From: Flavobacteriales bacterium
GTDB taxonomy: Bacteria; Bacteroidota; Bacteroidia; NS11-12g; UBA955
Reading direction: 5' to 3'
Assembly: GCA_947487055.1 (NCBI GenBank)
Contig: CANKVN010000005.1
Coordinates: forward strand, 1-49,356
DNA: 49,356 nucleotides
Part shown: piece by piece, positions 8,874 to 18,493 of the stretch
How the letters are laid out: each line of letters starts with the position of its first letter
How positions within the stretch are numbered: position 1 is the first letter of the stretch
Notes under the pieces: generated by a model
Told to the model about the DNA's origin: nothing
The model's input: only the letters and a program-made list of their open reading frames with translations
Database searches by the model: none
Made by a program: the position numbers and the translations under genes

Positions 8874-10258
8874 TGAATACATTCTTTAAAGCCCATATCA
8901 TTGCCGCTGTTCTGCTGATTGGATCAGCAGGCGTATCCTGCAAAAAAATGTTGGATTTGAAGCCTGAAAACCTAACCCTGGCTGCAGACGCATTAAAGAC
9001 GACCGCTGATGCACAAGCATTGCTAAACTCTTGCTACGATGAGTTTGCCAACCTGATGAATGGTTCTGTTCAAAACATACATGAACTGTTGGGTGAAAAT
9101 CTGGCTCAACCTCAGAATTCAGCAGGAAGTTTGTACTACACTGTCTGGAACAGGGGTACCTTTTCATTCCGCACTGCAGACCGCGAATATCTTGATTTTT
9201 ACAATTGTATTCTGCGCATCAATACCATATTTGACCGCATAGACGAAATTGGCGATATGACGCCGGAGAACAAACAGCGCATTATGGCTGAAGGCCACTT
9301 CCTGCGTGCCTGGTGCCATTGGGAATTGGTGAAATTGTGGGCTCAACCCTATGGTTATACCGCAGATAACTCCCATCCCGGGGTGCCGATTCGCTTGAAA
9401 GCAGATAAGACAATTGAACTGCGCAGTAGTGTTGGAGCAGTTTACAACCAAATCATTGCTGACCTAGATGCAGCCATAAGCAATTTACCGGCCGACAACA
9501 ACAACTATGCAAATATTGCCGCGGGCAAAGCCCTGAAAGCCAAGGTAATGTTTACCATGAATGATTTTACCGGTGCGCAAACACTGGCCGAAGAGGTTAT
9601 CAATGGCGGCAAACAAACCGTTTCAGATACATTCTCGAGGTTTGTGAAGGGTGCACCCGAGGAGGTTATTTTCCAGCTTGTAAGTACAGGCAACAGCGAC
9701 AACCGCGGGGGCAGCTTTATCAACAATTACCGGTCAGACAACAACCCCAATCCGGCATTGAAACCTACTGCAGCATTTGCTGCTGTTGCCATGCAGGGTC
9801 ATGACCTTCGCAGCGCATTCTACGAGGTTAAAAACAAGGGCAAAGCAAATGAATTTTATATCTGTCATAAATTTGACAAAGATGTGTTCAATGTTCCGTT
9901 ACTTCACCTCACCGATATGCTGTTGTTAAGGGCTGAATGTATTACTGAAAACGGGGGCGATAAAAGCATTGCCATTGCCGATGTAGACAAAATCCGCAAA
10001 CGCGCCTATGGCGCCAATTGGACCGCCATTGACCCGGCCATTGCTACCGGCGCCCTTAAGGATTCTATTCGCCTGCAACGAAATCTGGAAATGTCTTTTG
10101 AGGGAGACTGGACCACACAATTGAGAAGGCGCGGTGCCAAAGGCGAAAATATCAAAATAAGAATCAGTGACTGGAACTGCCCCGGAATGCTGATGCAATT
10201 TCCACAAAGTGAAAATACGGCAGGCTTTATTTTTAATCCAGAAGGAGGATGCAACTAA
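8873..10258 (+). CDS. susD: SusD/RagB-family nutrient-binding lipoprotein
   Basis: A 461-residue surface lipoprotein that forms the binding lid over SusC. The signal ends in a lipobox (VSC, Cys24), followed by KKMLDLKPEN, the usual start of mature SusD proteins. TPR-like helices follow, with the block AEGHFLRAWCHWELVKLWAQPYG, and a C-terminal SusD segment with LLRAEC and the helix LQRNLEMSFEGDWTTQLRRRG. It overlaps the susC stop by 1 nt (TGATG), so translation is coupled. Sequence identity cannot prove the sugar; the locus suggests alpha-glucans. Confidence 0.95.
   Translation: MNTFFKAHIIAAVLLIGSAGVSCKKMLDLKPENLTLAADALKTTADAQALLNSCYDEFANLMNGSVQNIHELLGENLAQPQNSAGSLYYTVWNRGTFSFRTADREYLDFYNCILRINTIFDRIDEIGDMTPENKQRIMAEGHFLRAWCHWELVKLWAQPYGYTADNSHPGVPIRLKADKTIELRSSVGAVYNQIIADLDAAISNLPADNNNYANIAAGKALKAKVMFTMNDFTGAQTLAEEVINGGKQTVSDTFSRFVKGAPEEVIFQLVSTGNSDNRGGSFINNYRSDNNPNPALKPTAAFAAVAMQGHDLRSAFYEVKNKGKANEFYICHKFDKDVFNVPLLHLTDMLLLRAECITENGGDKSIAIADVDKIRKRAYGANWTAIDPAIATGALKDSIRLQRNLEMSFEGDWTTQLRRRGAKGENIKIRISDWNCPGMLMQFPQSENTAGFIFNPEGGCN
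10241..10248 (+). promoter_or_regulatory. Strong Shine-Dalgarno site deciding the start of the next gene
   Basis: GAAGGAGG lies 9 nt before the ATG at 10258 but directly against another in-frame ATG at 10249. The spacing supports 10258 as the start. Such strong Shine-Dalgarno sites are rare in Bacteroidota; this one lies inside the end of susD. Confidence 0.6.
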
Positions 10259-10731
10259 TGAAAAACTTATCACGTATGGCCATGCTAGTATGCGTTTTGC
10301 TACTAACCACAACCGGCTGCAAAAAGAAAAACCGAGACCTGTACGATCCATCCAGCAAACTTGAAGGCATTCAAGCCGTATGGGTTCTGGACGAGGTAAA
10401 ACAGTTTGATCCGTCGAACAAAGACCTGGTAATTGATGTTACTGAGGCTTTCAAGGGTACAAACCCCATCGAATTGGATGTAAAATCCAATGATTTTACC
10501 TTTGCCTTCAATCAGTCCAACCCATTATTTTTGGGAAGCAGTGGAACCTGGAAATTTGATGACAATGCATTTCCAACCCAAATAGAAATGACAGGAGATG
10601 CCGGCACAAGCGTAGTGAAATTGCTGCAAACCGTGCGCACGATAGATCCTAAACTGCGCATCCAACTAACCCGCTACTGTGGCGGCGGAACCCCCAGCAC
10701 CATTTATCAATTTAGCTTTGTAAGAAAATGA
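10258..10731 (+). CDS. Lipoprotein of the starch locus (DUF5004-like, tentative)
   Basis: A 157-residue protein with lipobox TTGC (Cys21) followed by Lys-Lys-Lys, so it is anchored in the outer membrane. The mature part has a predicted beta-rich, lipocalin-like feel: an early W-x-L-D-E-V block, a middle FAFNQSNPLFLGSSGTW block, then FPTQIEM, and a final QFSFVRK strand. This resembles DUF5004 proteins found beside SusCD pairs, but I hold that match only loosely. It sits between susD and another secreted protein with a TAATG start and an ATGA end, so it belongs to the susC operon. A SusE/F-like role in glycan binding is an inference. Confidence 0.6.
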   Translation: MKNLSRMAMLVCVLLLTTTGCKKKNRDLYDPSSKLEGIQAVWVLDEVKQFDPSNKDLVIDVTEAFKGTNPIELDVKSNDFTFAFNQSNPLFLGSSGTWKFDDNAFPTQIEMTGDAGTSVVKLLQTVRTIDPKLRIQLTRYCGGGTPSTIYQFSFVRK

Positions 10732-11615
10732 AAAACCTACTGATTAAATACTGCACCATTGCTTTGATGCTCATTGTTTCGGGCAATGTTTACGGCCAGG
10801 CTGCTTATTTGGATAAACCCGAAGAATTTGATCCTGCAAAACCCTGTAAAATCATGGTAAACCTAAAACTTACCAAAAACGATTGGGGCATTGTGGATAT
10901 TGCAACAACCGAAGACATGTACTTGTGGATTTGGAAACCCAAAGAACATCCTGCCGGGCATCCAATGGCCAATGGTATCGGATCTGCGGCATGGAAAAGC
11001 AGTAACGATGCACTGAAGATGACCAAAGAAGCTGAAGGTATTTACAGCTATATCTTAACCCCGACCGTTTTCTTCGAAACCGATGCAGCCACTGTTTACA
11101 AAGAAGATTTTAACTTTTTGGTTAAACCCAAGGATGGAGGTGGATATGATGATCCTGACAAAAAAACAGAAGATTTATTAATTTCTGTTGATCCCCCTTC
11201 AGGCCCTGTGGTAAAAATCCAAACCATTCCGGTTGGCAAAGGATTAAAAAAGGACACCATGATTACCACAACTGCCGATGTTTTTAGCGTGATTTACAAC
11301 AACAACGCGGAAGAAAAGGTTACCATGCAGAATGCAACCATGCTGTATGTATTTGCCGTGGCTTATGACTCGGCGGGCACGGCATATAAAATTGCCACCA
11401 ATGCAAAAAAAGCCGGTGATTTCCCCCAACTGAAAATGAAAGAAACAGCGAAAGGTGTCTTTCAGTTCAGCGTTATCCCAGAAAAACTATTTACCATTCC
11501 TGCCGGAAAGAAAATTTACCGGATAGAATACCAAATAGTAAAACCCAACCTGGTGGATTCCAATGATGCCATTGATGATAAAATGATTTACCAGTTCAAC
11601 CAGGGTGGTTGCTAG
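10728..11615 (+). CDS. Secreted or surface protein of the starch locus, probable carbohydrate-binding role
   Basis: A 295-residue protein with a Sec signal peptide (cleavage near VYGQ, residue 24) and no lipobox. The mature part appears to contain two similar beta-sandwich-like halves, each with a W/Y-rich or K-M-T block: SAAWKSSNDALKMTKEAEG in the first, FPQLKMKETAKGVFQFSVIP in the second. This is what SusE/SusF-type glycan-binding proteins and the N-terminal domains of some secreted GH13 enzymes look like. The first half also resembles the N-terminus of the GH13 at 25009. It is the last gene of the susC operon (ATGA overlap with the gene before) and ends at a bidirectional terminator. Exact family not recognised. 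Confidence 0.6.
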   Translation: MKNLLIKYCTIALMLIVSGNVYGQAAYLDKPEEFDPAKPCKIMVNLKLTKNDWGIVDIATTEDMYLWIWKPKEHPAGHPMANGIGSAAWKSSNDALKMTKEAEGIYSYILTPTVFFETDAATVYKEDFNFLVKPKDGGGYDDPDKKTEDLLISVDPPSGPVVKIQTIPVGKGLKKDTMITTTADVFSVIYNNNAEEKVTMQNATMLYVFAVAYDSAGTAYKIATNAKKAGDFPQLKMKETAKGVFQFSVIPEKLFTIPAGKKIYRIEYQIVKPNLVDSNDAIDDKMIYQFNQGGC

Positions 11616-11633
11616 GCATTATCCTTATCAAAC

Positions 11634-11669
11634 AAAAAAAGAGGTCGGAAATTCCGACCTCTTTTTTTT
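11634..11669. terminator. Bidirectional terminator between the susC operon and the kinase-amylase operon
   Basis: An 8-bp GC-rich stem (GAGGTCGG, 11641-11648, with 11654-11661) is flanked by A7 and T8 runs that extend the stem. It can stop transcription from both convergent operons. Confidence 0.9.
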
Positions 11670-11686
11670 GTGTATTCCGGGTAGGT

Positions 11687-13063
11687 TTACTTCACCTGAA
11701 TGACCAAATAACCCCAGGAACATAGTGTATTATTCTGATAGCAGTTTGCGCCTAAAAGCACTTTGCCTTTTGGAACTTTCACCGCAGGTGCGGCCGTTTC
11801 CCCGCCCATATTCAAACAAACCCACACCTTATTCCCTTTGGATTCACGTGTAAAAATCAACTGGTCTTTGCGCTTGTGTTTGCACATCTTAATCGCATTC
11901 AAATCAGCTGATGTACCCAAAGCAGGCTGGCTGTTGCGCAAGCTACACAGCTGCTGATAAAAGCCAAAATAATCCTCATTGGTCTGCGGTTGAATGGTGT
12001 CTTTTTCAAAAAACTTCAAACGCTTTCGGTTGCCATATTCCTGACCTGTATAAAGCAACGGAATACCCGGTGCCGTAAACGTGTAGGCCGCCATCACTTT
12101 CCATGCAGGTCCCATGCGGTCAAACTCTGTACCTTTCCAGCTGTTTTCATCGTGGTTGGTGATGAAATTCATGGCATATACATTCTTTGGAAATTTCTTT
12201 TGCTTACGCATTAGCACCGTGTCAATATACCATGCGGTTTTACTTCCATGAGACACTTGATTAAGCACATGGTGCATTTCCCATCCATAATAGGCATTGA
12301 ATGCGCCCTTAAACTGGTTCATGTCATGCTCTTCTGATTCAGCCAGCATAAAAATAGGTTTCACTGTTTCTATTTCTTTTCGTGCTGCATCCCAAAAATC
12401 TGAGGGCACACTCATGGCAACATCGCAGCGAAACCCATCGATATTGCAATTTGCAACCCAAAACTTCATATCCTGAATCATGGCCTGCCGCATACCGCTG
12501 CTGCCATAGTTTAGGTCTGCCACATCGGTCCAGCCCATGCTGCTGCCATCATCGTTCAGCGGATCGGTAATATTGCCTTTTTTATCCTTTGTGAACCAAT
12601 CCGGGTGTGCAGCAATCCAGGGATGATCCCAGGCTGTGTGATTGCCTACCCAATCGAGGATAACCTTCATGCCCATACCATGACACTTTTTCACCAGCTC
12701 ATTAAATTCTTCCATGGTTCCAAATTTCGGATTCACCATGGTGTAGTTGCTGATGGAATATGGACTGCCCAGGTATTGCGCCCTCTCTTCTGGATTGGTA
12801 ATGTCTTCCACAAACAAATCCCCTTTGGCTTTGCGTTTTTTCTCACCGATAGGCTGAACCGGCATGAACCACAACACATTCACACCCAGTTGCTTTAATT
12901 TGGGCAGTTCGCGACTAAAAGCGTCAATGGTGCCTTCGGGTGTGTGGTGACGAAGGTTTACCTCATAAATGATGGGATTTTTGGGCCAGTCGGTGGGTTG
13001 TGCAACCGCTGAGTGTAACCCAAGCGCCAGCAAACCAGCCAGCAGTATGATATTCTTTTTCAT
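11687..13063 (-). CDS. Secreted GH13 alpha-amylase-family enzyme
   Basis: A 458-residue enzyme with a signal peptide (cleavage near AVAQ, residue 22), so periplasmic or released. The GH13 catalytic blocks are complete: region I DWVGNH (137-142), region II FRCDVA with nucleophile Asp214, region III AESEE with acid/base Glu242, and region IV TNHDEN with His304-Asp305. It should cut alpha-1,4-glucosidic bonds in maltodextrins; chain-length preference is unknown. It is the last gene of a five-gene minus-strand operon, 1 nt after the upstream GH13 gene, and ends at the shared terminator. Confidence 0.93.
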   Translation of the reverse strand: MKKNIILLAGLLALGLHSAVAQPTDWPKNPIIYEVNLRHHTPEGTIDAFSRELPKLKQLGVNVLWFMPVQPIGEKKRKAKGDLFVEDITNPEERAQYLGSPYSISNYTMVNPKFGTMEEFNELVKKCHGMGMKVILDWVGNHTAWDHPWIAAHPDWFTKDKKGNITDPLNDDGSSMGWTDVADLNYGSSGMRQAMIQDMKFWVANCNIDGFRCDVAMSVPSDFWDAARKEIETVKPIFMLAESEEHDMNQFKGAFNAYYGWEMHHVLNQVSHGSKTAWYIDTVLMRKQKKFPKNVYAMNFITNHDENSWKGTEFDRMGPAWKVMAAYTFTAPGIPLLYTGQEYGNRKRLKFFEKDTIQPQTNEDYFGFYQQLCSLRNSQPALGTSADLNAIKMCKHKRKDQLIFTRESKGNKVWVCLNMGGETAAPAVKVPKGKVLLGANCYQNNTLCSWGYLVIQVK

Positions 13064-13064
13064 T

Positions 13065-15533
13065 TTAGTTGTACGTATAAATAAAAATTGCGGATTGATG
13101 GGGTTTAAGCATTGAACCTTTATCCACGCTCAATAAATCTGCTTTGTCCGTGTTTGACCAAATGGCTTTTTGTTTCATGCCAAAACCATTGACCATTCTG
13201 TGCAAATCCAGCAGCTCCATATTGTTTTTGCTCCTGTTAATAGCCATTACCGCCACTTCATTAAGGTAGGTGCGGCAAACCACAACCTGCGAATCGTTGC
13301 AGCTCAAAAACTTGTAATCTCCATAACAAAGCGCCATACTGCCCGTTCTTAGTTTGGCCAGATCCGTAATTTTTGTTTTAAATGCTGATTGCTGCGAGGT
13401 TAAACCTGAAAACTGCATCATGTTTCTGTTTCCGGGGTCATTTCCGCCGGTCATGCCAATTTCGTCGCCATAATACACAACAGGAATTCCCGGTGAAAAG
13501 AACAACCAGGTGTAGAAATGCAGAAATTTCTGGTATGCAGAATCTGTTTTCAAGGGCAAATCACCAAGATGTCCCATTTTTTTACCTTCGTTCCATGCTG
13601 TCTTTCCGGTAATGGTACCGTCGGCATACGACATAAAACGAGGCTTATCCTGATTTCCCGTTATGTTCCCCATTAAATGATGGTATCCATACTGCCCCAA
13701 ACTTCTCATTTGCTCGGTTTGAAGCCCTGTAAATGACCCATCCCATGCAAAGGTGCGCATCATTGCATCGTAGAGGTTAAAATCGAACTGTGCATCGAGC
13801 AATCCGTATCCCAGATAGGAGCCAATTAACTTTGTATTACCATAGGTTTCTCCAATCTGATAAATCCGCTGTTTCCGATTGGACTCAATTTCAGTGCGTA
13901 TTTTAGCCGTAAGTAAACGCGTGAAATTTTCAGGGATATGCTTGGTGGCATCGTGGCGGAAACCATCAAACTCAAATGCACGCAACCAGTACAAGGCTGA
14001 ATCTACCATATAGGAAGCCACTTCAGGCCTTCCAAGATCGAGGGTGGGCAGGAAGGTATCAAACCAGGTGGTGAGCCGTTGTTCATCCCACAGCTCCGTG
14101 TTCATGCGGCCGTTGGGCAAATACAAGGGCGTAACCCAATCAGGATGCTGCTTGTAGATAGGATGCTCCTTGTGCACATGGTGCGCCACATAATCAAGGT
14201 AAACGTTGTTGTTGCGCCGGTGCGCTTCAGTCAGCATTTCTGTCAGGGCTGTTGCATTTCCAAACCTCTCATCAATGAGCGTATTGGAAACAGGCCAGTA
14301 ACCATGATAGCCACTGAACTTGACATGCGGATCAGGAAAATCGCCCCAGGCACCTTTTGGATTTTTTGAAATGGGACTAATCCAAATGGCATTCATTCCC
14401 AGGCTGTCGAAATATCCGGTCTGAATTTTTTGCGTTATGCCCTGAATATCGCCGCCCTGAAAATTGGTTCTGTGCGTTACCAATGGATGGTCGAGCGGTT
14501 TGTCATTGGTTTTGTCGCCGTTGTTAAAGCGGTCAATAAACGCAAAATACATTACGGTTTTTTCCAGGTCTGCCCGGGAAAGCTGTTTTGGGTCTGTTAC
14601 GGGCTTTCCATATTCAAGCGGAATCAGCAGGTCGTTTCCGTGAACAAATTCTGTTGCACAAAAAACCCTGATAAAGCTTCTCTTCACAGATTTCGCCTCG
14701 TCAGGGATGAACAATTCCGGGTTATACGGCTGTATCACCCGGTCTTTATCCGCGCTTCTTGCAGTTTGATAGATAATTCGGTTATTCCAAAGTGCGATAA
14801 GATGAAACGATGCTGTACCCAGGTTTTCTGTTTGTTGGACCAAAATACCCTTATCCGAAGGAACAGCCGTGATATGCGGTGTTGCGCGGGTTTCTTTCAC
14901 CGATAAAACGGAGTTTTCACCGCCAAAACCATTGCTTCTTCTAACCGGATTTGCAACATCAAAAACCCCTTTCCCATCCACCACAAACTGATAGCCATAT
15001 TCGCCGGGATCCAGTGAAAGTGTTGCTGTATATATAGAATCTGTAACCTTCTCCAGCGGATGCGATTTAGCGTTCCATGCGTTGAAATCGCCTTTCACAA
15101 AAACCCCTTTCTCACATTTGCCGCTGTAGCGGAAGGTCACGGGAATCTGCACCGGCTTTTTCAGTATCAAATCACATCGGGTGCGGTCGGTAATATTGAG
15201 CAAAGAAAGGCCATACAAGACCCCATTCTCACCACCCTTGGGGCAGATTACCTTCAGTTCTTGCGTGCTATCGTTTGAAAAAACACTAAGCGGGAGATTG
15301 CCGGAAATTGCGGGATTTCTCCGTGGGTCCTGATCCAAAACCAAAACGCCCACTTTCTTCCCAGGGAAAATATCATTGGTGGGTATTTGCGTGGTGTCGG
15401 CCGAGAGCCATATGGGCATTACCGGAGCATAAAGCCCTGCAAAAGGTGTTATGCGGTTTTTTGTGCTAAAAACCCCACAGGCACTCAATGTGGCAGTCAG
15501 GGTGAACAGCAATATGCGCAATGGCGTTTTCAT
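13065..15533 (-). CDS. GH13 lipoprotein with N-terminal CBM48-like domain; altered region IV
   Basis: An 822-residue protein with lipobox LSAC (Cys19), so outer-membrane anchored. An extra N-terminal domain is followed by a CBM48/E-set-like segment (about 130-212, with VFVKGDFNAWN), another beta domain, and a GH13 catalytic domain from about 325. The nucleophile is Asp528 (GFRHDATKH) and the acid/base is Glu562 (QIGETYG). Two usually fixed positions differ: region I reads DYVAHH (447-452; the normal Asn is His451), and region IV reads TGNQDKPR, with Gln628 in place of the transition-state His. I believe a Bacteroidota subfamily shares this GNQD form, so it may still be active. It overlaps the GH65 gene by 4 nt. 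Confidence 0.9.
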   Translation of the reverse strand: MKTPLRILLFTLTATLSACGVFSTKNRITPFAGLYAPVMPIWLSADTTQIPTNDIFPGKKVGVLVLDQDPRRNPAISGNLPLSVFSNDSTQELKVICPKGGENGVLYGLSLLNITDRTRCDLILKKPVQIPVTFRYSGKCEKGVFVKGDFNAWNAKSHPLEKVTDSIYTATLSLDPGEYGYQFVVDGKGVFDVANPVRRSNGFGGENSVLSVKETRATPHITAVPSDKGILVQQTENLGTASFHLIALWNNRIIYQTARSADKDRVIQPYNPELFIPDEAKSVKRSFIRVFCATEFVHGNDLLIPLEYGKPVTDPKQLSRADLEKTVMYFAFIDRFNNGDKTNDKPLDHPLVTHRTNFQGGDIQGITQKIQTGYFDSLGMNAIWISPISKNPKGAWGDFPDPHVKFSGYHGYWPVSNTLIDERFGNATALTEMLTEAHRRNNNVYLDYVAHHVHKEHPIYKQHPDWVTPLYLPNGRMNTELWDEQRLTTWFDTFLPTLDLGRPEVASYMVDSALYWLRAFEFDGFRHDATKHIPENFTRLLTAKIRTEIESNRKQRIYQIGETYGNTKLIGSYLGYGLLDAQFDFNLYDAMMRTFAWDGSFTGLQTEQMRSLGQYGYHHLMGNITGNQDKPRFMSYADGTITGKTAWNEGKKMGHLGDLPLKTDSAYQKFLHFYTWLFFSPGIPVVYYGDEIGMTGGNDPGNRNMMQFSGLTSQQSAFKTKITDLAKLRTGSMALCYGDYKFLSCNDSQVVVCRTYLNEVAVMAINRSKNNMELLDLHRMVNGFGMKQKAIWSNTDKADLLSVDKGSMLKPHQSAIFIYTYN

Positions 15534-17827
15534 CCGATTTGTATATCGCCGCCAGCGTTGATTTTATAAGGTTTTGAGTTGCAAACCAACTCGGCTTCCA
15601 ACCCTTCTATATTTTGTACCTCAACTCCTTTTTTATCGATTTTGATACCGAACAGATTTCCCCTAAAACGCAGGTTGAAACGGATGCTTTTCCATTCATT
15701 GGGCAAAGCCGGATTAATGTGGAGCTTTCCGTTGCGAATGCGAATGCCGGCAAACCCTTTGCTGATGGTCATCCAGGTTCCGGCCATACTCGTAATGTGG
15801 CATCCGTCGCAGGTGTCGTTGTTGATATCGTTCAAATCCAGTCTGGCGGTTCGCAAGTAAAATTCGTATGCTTTTTCAGGACGCCCGATTTTATTGGCCA
15901 GAATACTGTGTATGCATGGCGAGAGGGAAGACTCATGCACTGTAAACTGCTCATAAAATTCAAAATGTCTGCGGTGAGAATCCATGTCAAAATCATCCTC
16001 AAAAAAGTAGAACCCCTGCAAAACATCTGCCTGTTTGATATAACAGCTTCTCAGAATACGATCCCAGCTCCAGTGCTCCACAATGGGGCGTTGCGATGCG
16101 GGTAGTTCTGAAACGGGTATGAGTTCCTTGTCCAGAAAACCATCCTGTTGAAGGAAAACTTCCTGCTTTTCATCGAAGGGGTAATACATATTGGCCTGAA
16201 TGTTCAGCCATTTTTCAACTTCAGCGCTATCTAAACCGGTTTTAGCGGTGATTTCTGAAAGGCTTTTGGCATCAGGACCTCCCAGTTTTTCATATTGTTC
16301 AGCCGCATAGCGCATGCACCAGGCAGCCATGTAGTTGGTGTACCAGTTGTTGTTGATGTTGTTTTCAAACTCATTGGGTCCGGTAACCCCCAGCATTACG
16401 TATTGTTGCTTGTCGCTGGACCAGTTTACACGCTGGGCCCAGAAACGGGCTATGCCTATGAGTACTTCCAGGCCATTTGTAGCCATGTAATCCTCATCGC
16501 CGGTATAGTTGATGTAATCATAAATGGCATACGCAATGGCTCCGTTTCGGTGTATTTCCTCGAAGGTAATTTCCCATTCGTTGTGGCACTCCTCGCCGTT
16601 CATGGTCACCATAGGATACAAAGCAGCGCCACCGATAAACCCTAATTTTTGGGCGTTTTCTATGGCCTTGGGCAATTGCTGATAGCGGTAAAGCAACAAA
16701 TTCCTGGAAATCTCAGGTGATGCAGTTCCCAAGTAAAAAGGAATACAATATGCTTCGGTGTCCCAGTAGGTACTTCCACCATATTTTTCTCCGGTAAATC
16801 CTTTTGGACCTATGTTAAGCCGGGCATCATCACCGGTATAGGTTTGAAATAGCTGAAAAATATTGAACCTGATGCCTTGTTGTGCCGATTCATCGCCCTC
16901 AATTTCAATATCGCAGTTTTTCCAAATCTCATTCCAGGCTTCGGACTGCTCTGTCTTTAAGGCATCGAACCCGGTGCGGTATGCTTCTTCAATTTCTTGA
17001 AGTCCCTGCGTTTCAAATTCACTGCGTTTTACATACAAATCGCTCTGGATGATGCTGTATTTTTCAAACGAGAGGGTTTCACCCGCCTTGAGTTCAAATA
17101 CATACTCCATGCCAGCATATAAATCATTTTTCGGATAGGCCGTTTTAATGGGCGAATGTCCCTGATTCCACTTGTGCTGGCAAAGGGCATAGGCTCCAAA
17201 TCCTGTTTTACGGGTTTCCTGCGAGAGCCAGGCAATGGGTAAATCGAAGTACCCGGTTTGGGTATTTTCCCAAAAAAACTCATCGTAATTGGCATCCTGA
17301 TTGCGCACATCGCCATTCAGTCCGCTGCATATTTTTACGGTGCAATCCTTTGCTGCTGTTATGCTGTATCGAAGGGCACCAAGGTTTTTTCGGCGCATGC
17401 TGCAGAAGCGCTCGGTTTCGGCATGAATGGTATTTTCATCAGAAACCGCTACCGAAAACCGCCTTCTCAACAGCCCATTCTTCATATCCAGTTCGCGGGT
17501 GAATTCGGAAGCCGGCAATTTGGCCAGATCCAGGGTGGTGCCATCAACTTCAATGTCCACGCTATTCCAGCTGACCGAATTGAGCACTTTGGCAAAATAT
17601 TCCGGGTACCCATTTTTCCACCAGCCAACCCTTGTTTTATCGGGATAATAAACCCCTGCCAGATAAGAACCCCTGAGGGTTGAACCGGAATACTGCTCTT
17701 CAAAATTGGCACGTTGCCCCATGCGGCCATTGCCTATGCTAAACAGGCTCTCCGACACTTTATGCAATGCGGGATCAAAGCCTTCTTCAATAAGTTTCCA
17801 CGGATCTATTTTTATGTAATCCTTCAT
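15530..17827 (-). CDS. GH65 maltose phosphorylase
   Basis: A 765-residue cytoplasmic enzyme (no signal peptide) that splits maltose with phosphate into beta-glucose-1-phosphate and glucose. The family blocks are visible: SLFSIGNGRMGQRAN near the N-terminus, KGFTGEKYGGSTYWDTEAY, and CHNEWEITFEEIHRN with NEWE at 416-419, which carries the general acid Glu. HITSMAGTW near the end is part of the phosphate site. The pgmB gene directly before it (10-nt gap) supports a beta-glucose-1-phosphate product. Trehalose or kojibiose phosphorylase are the alternatives within GH65; the amylase neighbours favour maltose. Confidence 0.92.
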   Translation of the reverse strand: MKDYIKIDPWKLIEEGFDPALHKVSESLFSIGNGRMGQRANFEEQYSGSTLRGSYLAGVYYPDKTRVGWWKNGYPEYFAKVLNSVSWNSVDIEVDGTTLDLAKLPASEFTRELDMKNGLLRRRFSVAVSDENTIHAETERFCSMRRKNLGALRYSITAAKDCTVKICSGLNGDVRNQDANYDEFFWENTQTGYFDLPIAWLSQETRKTGFGAYALCQHKWNQGHSPIKTAYPKNDLYAGMEYVFELKAGETLSFEKYSIIQSDLYVKRSEFETQGLQEIEEAYRTGFDALKTEQSEAWNEIWKNCDIEIEGDESAQQGIRFNIFQLFQTYTGDDARLNIGPKGFTGEKYGGSTYWDTEAYCIPFYLGTASPEISRNLLLYRYQQLPKAIENAQKLGFIGGAALYPMVTMNGEECHNEWEITFEEIHRNGAIAYAIYDYINYTGDEDYMATNGLEVLIGIARFWAQRVNWSSDKQQYVMLGVTGPNEFENNINNNWYTNYMAAWCMRYAAEQYEKLGGPDAKSLSEITAKTGLDSAEVEKWLNIQANMYYPFDEKQEVFLQQDGFLDKELIPVSELPASQRPIVEHWSWDRILRSCYIKQADVLQGFYFFEDDFDMDSHRRHFEFYEQFTVHESSLSPCIHSILANKIGRPEKAYEFYLRTARLDLNDINNDTCDGCHITSMAGTWMTISKGFAGIRIRNGKLHINPALPNEWKSIRFNLRFRGNLFGIKIDKKGVEVQNIEGLEAELVCNSKPYKINAGGDIQIG

Positions 17828-17837
17828 CTGTTGGTTT

Positions 17838-18488
17838 TCAATTTAAGTGTGATAAGAGGTATTTGGTATCCACCCCTATCAAATTCTGAACTTCATGGTC
17901 TGCACCAATTAAATTTCCATGCGCACTAATCCCCAGCACCTTCATTCCGGCTGATTTGGCGGCCTCTACCCCGGCTTCTGCATCTTCCACCACCAAACAG
18001 GATTCAGGATTTAAGCCCAGCGAGGCTGCCGCCAGCAGAAATACCTCCGGATCCGGCTTGGTCTGTTTCACCATTGTTCCATCCACGACAACATCAAAAA
18101 AAGGCATCAACCCTATTTTCGAGAGGATGAAATTGGCATTTTTAGAACTGCTTCCCACAGCGGTTTTCACCCCTTGACCAATCAGGTGATGCAGAAAATC
18201 AGTGACTCCCGGAAGTATATCCCTGCTGCTTAATGACTGTATCAAATCCAGATACAACCCATTCTTTTCAACTAGCAACCGGTTTTTCATTTCAGGGTCC
18301 AGTGCTATCCCTGCCCATGATAAAATATGGTCTAAACTTTCTGAACGGCTAACCCCTTTAAGTTGTTCGTTGTGTTTTTCGGTTAGCTCAAAGTTGAATG
18401 AGGATGCTATTTGCTTCCAGGATTGATAATGGTACACTGCCGTATCTGTCAGCACACCATCGAGGTCGAATATTACCCCTTGAATCAT
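17838..18488 (-). CDS. pgmB: Beta-phosphoglucomutase
   Basis: A 216-residue HAD-family enzyme that converts beta-glucose-1-phosphate to glucose-6-phosphate. The nucleophile and acid/base pair is FDLDGVLTDT (Asp8, Asp10). The cap-domain block GVSRSESL is characteristic of beta-phosphoglucomutase, followed by VGSSSKNA, the TKPDPEVFLLAA block with the Lys, and EDAEAGV with the Mg-binding acids. It takes the product of the GH65 phosphorylase encoded 10 nt downstream. The sugar kinase gene lies 5 nt upstream. Confidence 0.95.
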   Translation of the reverse strand: MIQGVIFDLDGVLTDTAVYHYQSWKQIASSFNFELTEKHNEQLKGVSRSESLDHILSWAGIALDPEMKNRLLVEKNGLYLDLIQSLSSRDILPGVTDFLHHLIGQGVKTAVGSSSKNANFILSKIGLMPFFDVVVDGTMVKQTKPDPEVFLLAAASLGLNPESCLVVEDAEAGVEAAKSAGMKVLGISAHGNLIGADHEVQNLIGVDTKYLLSHLN

Positions 18489-18493
18489 ATGAC

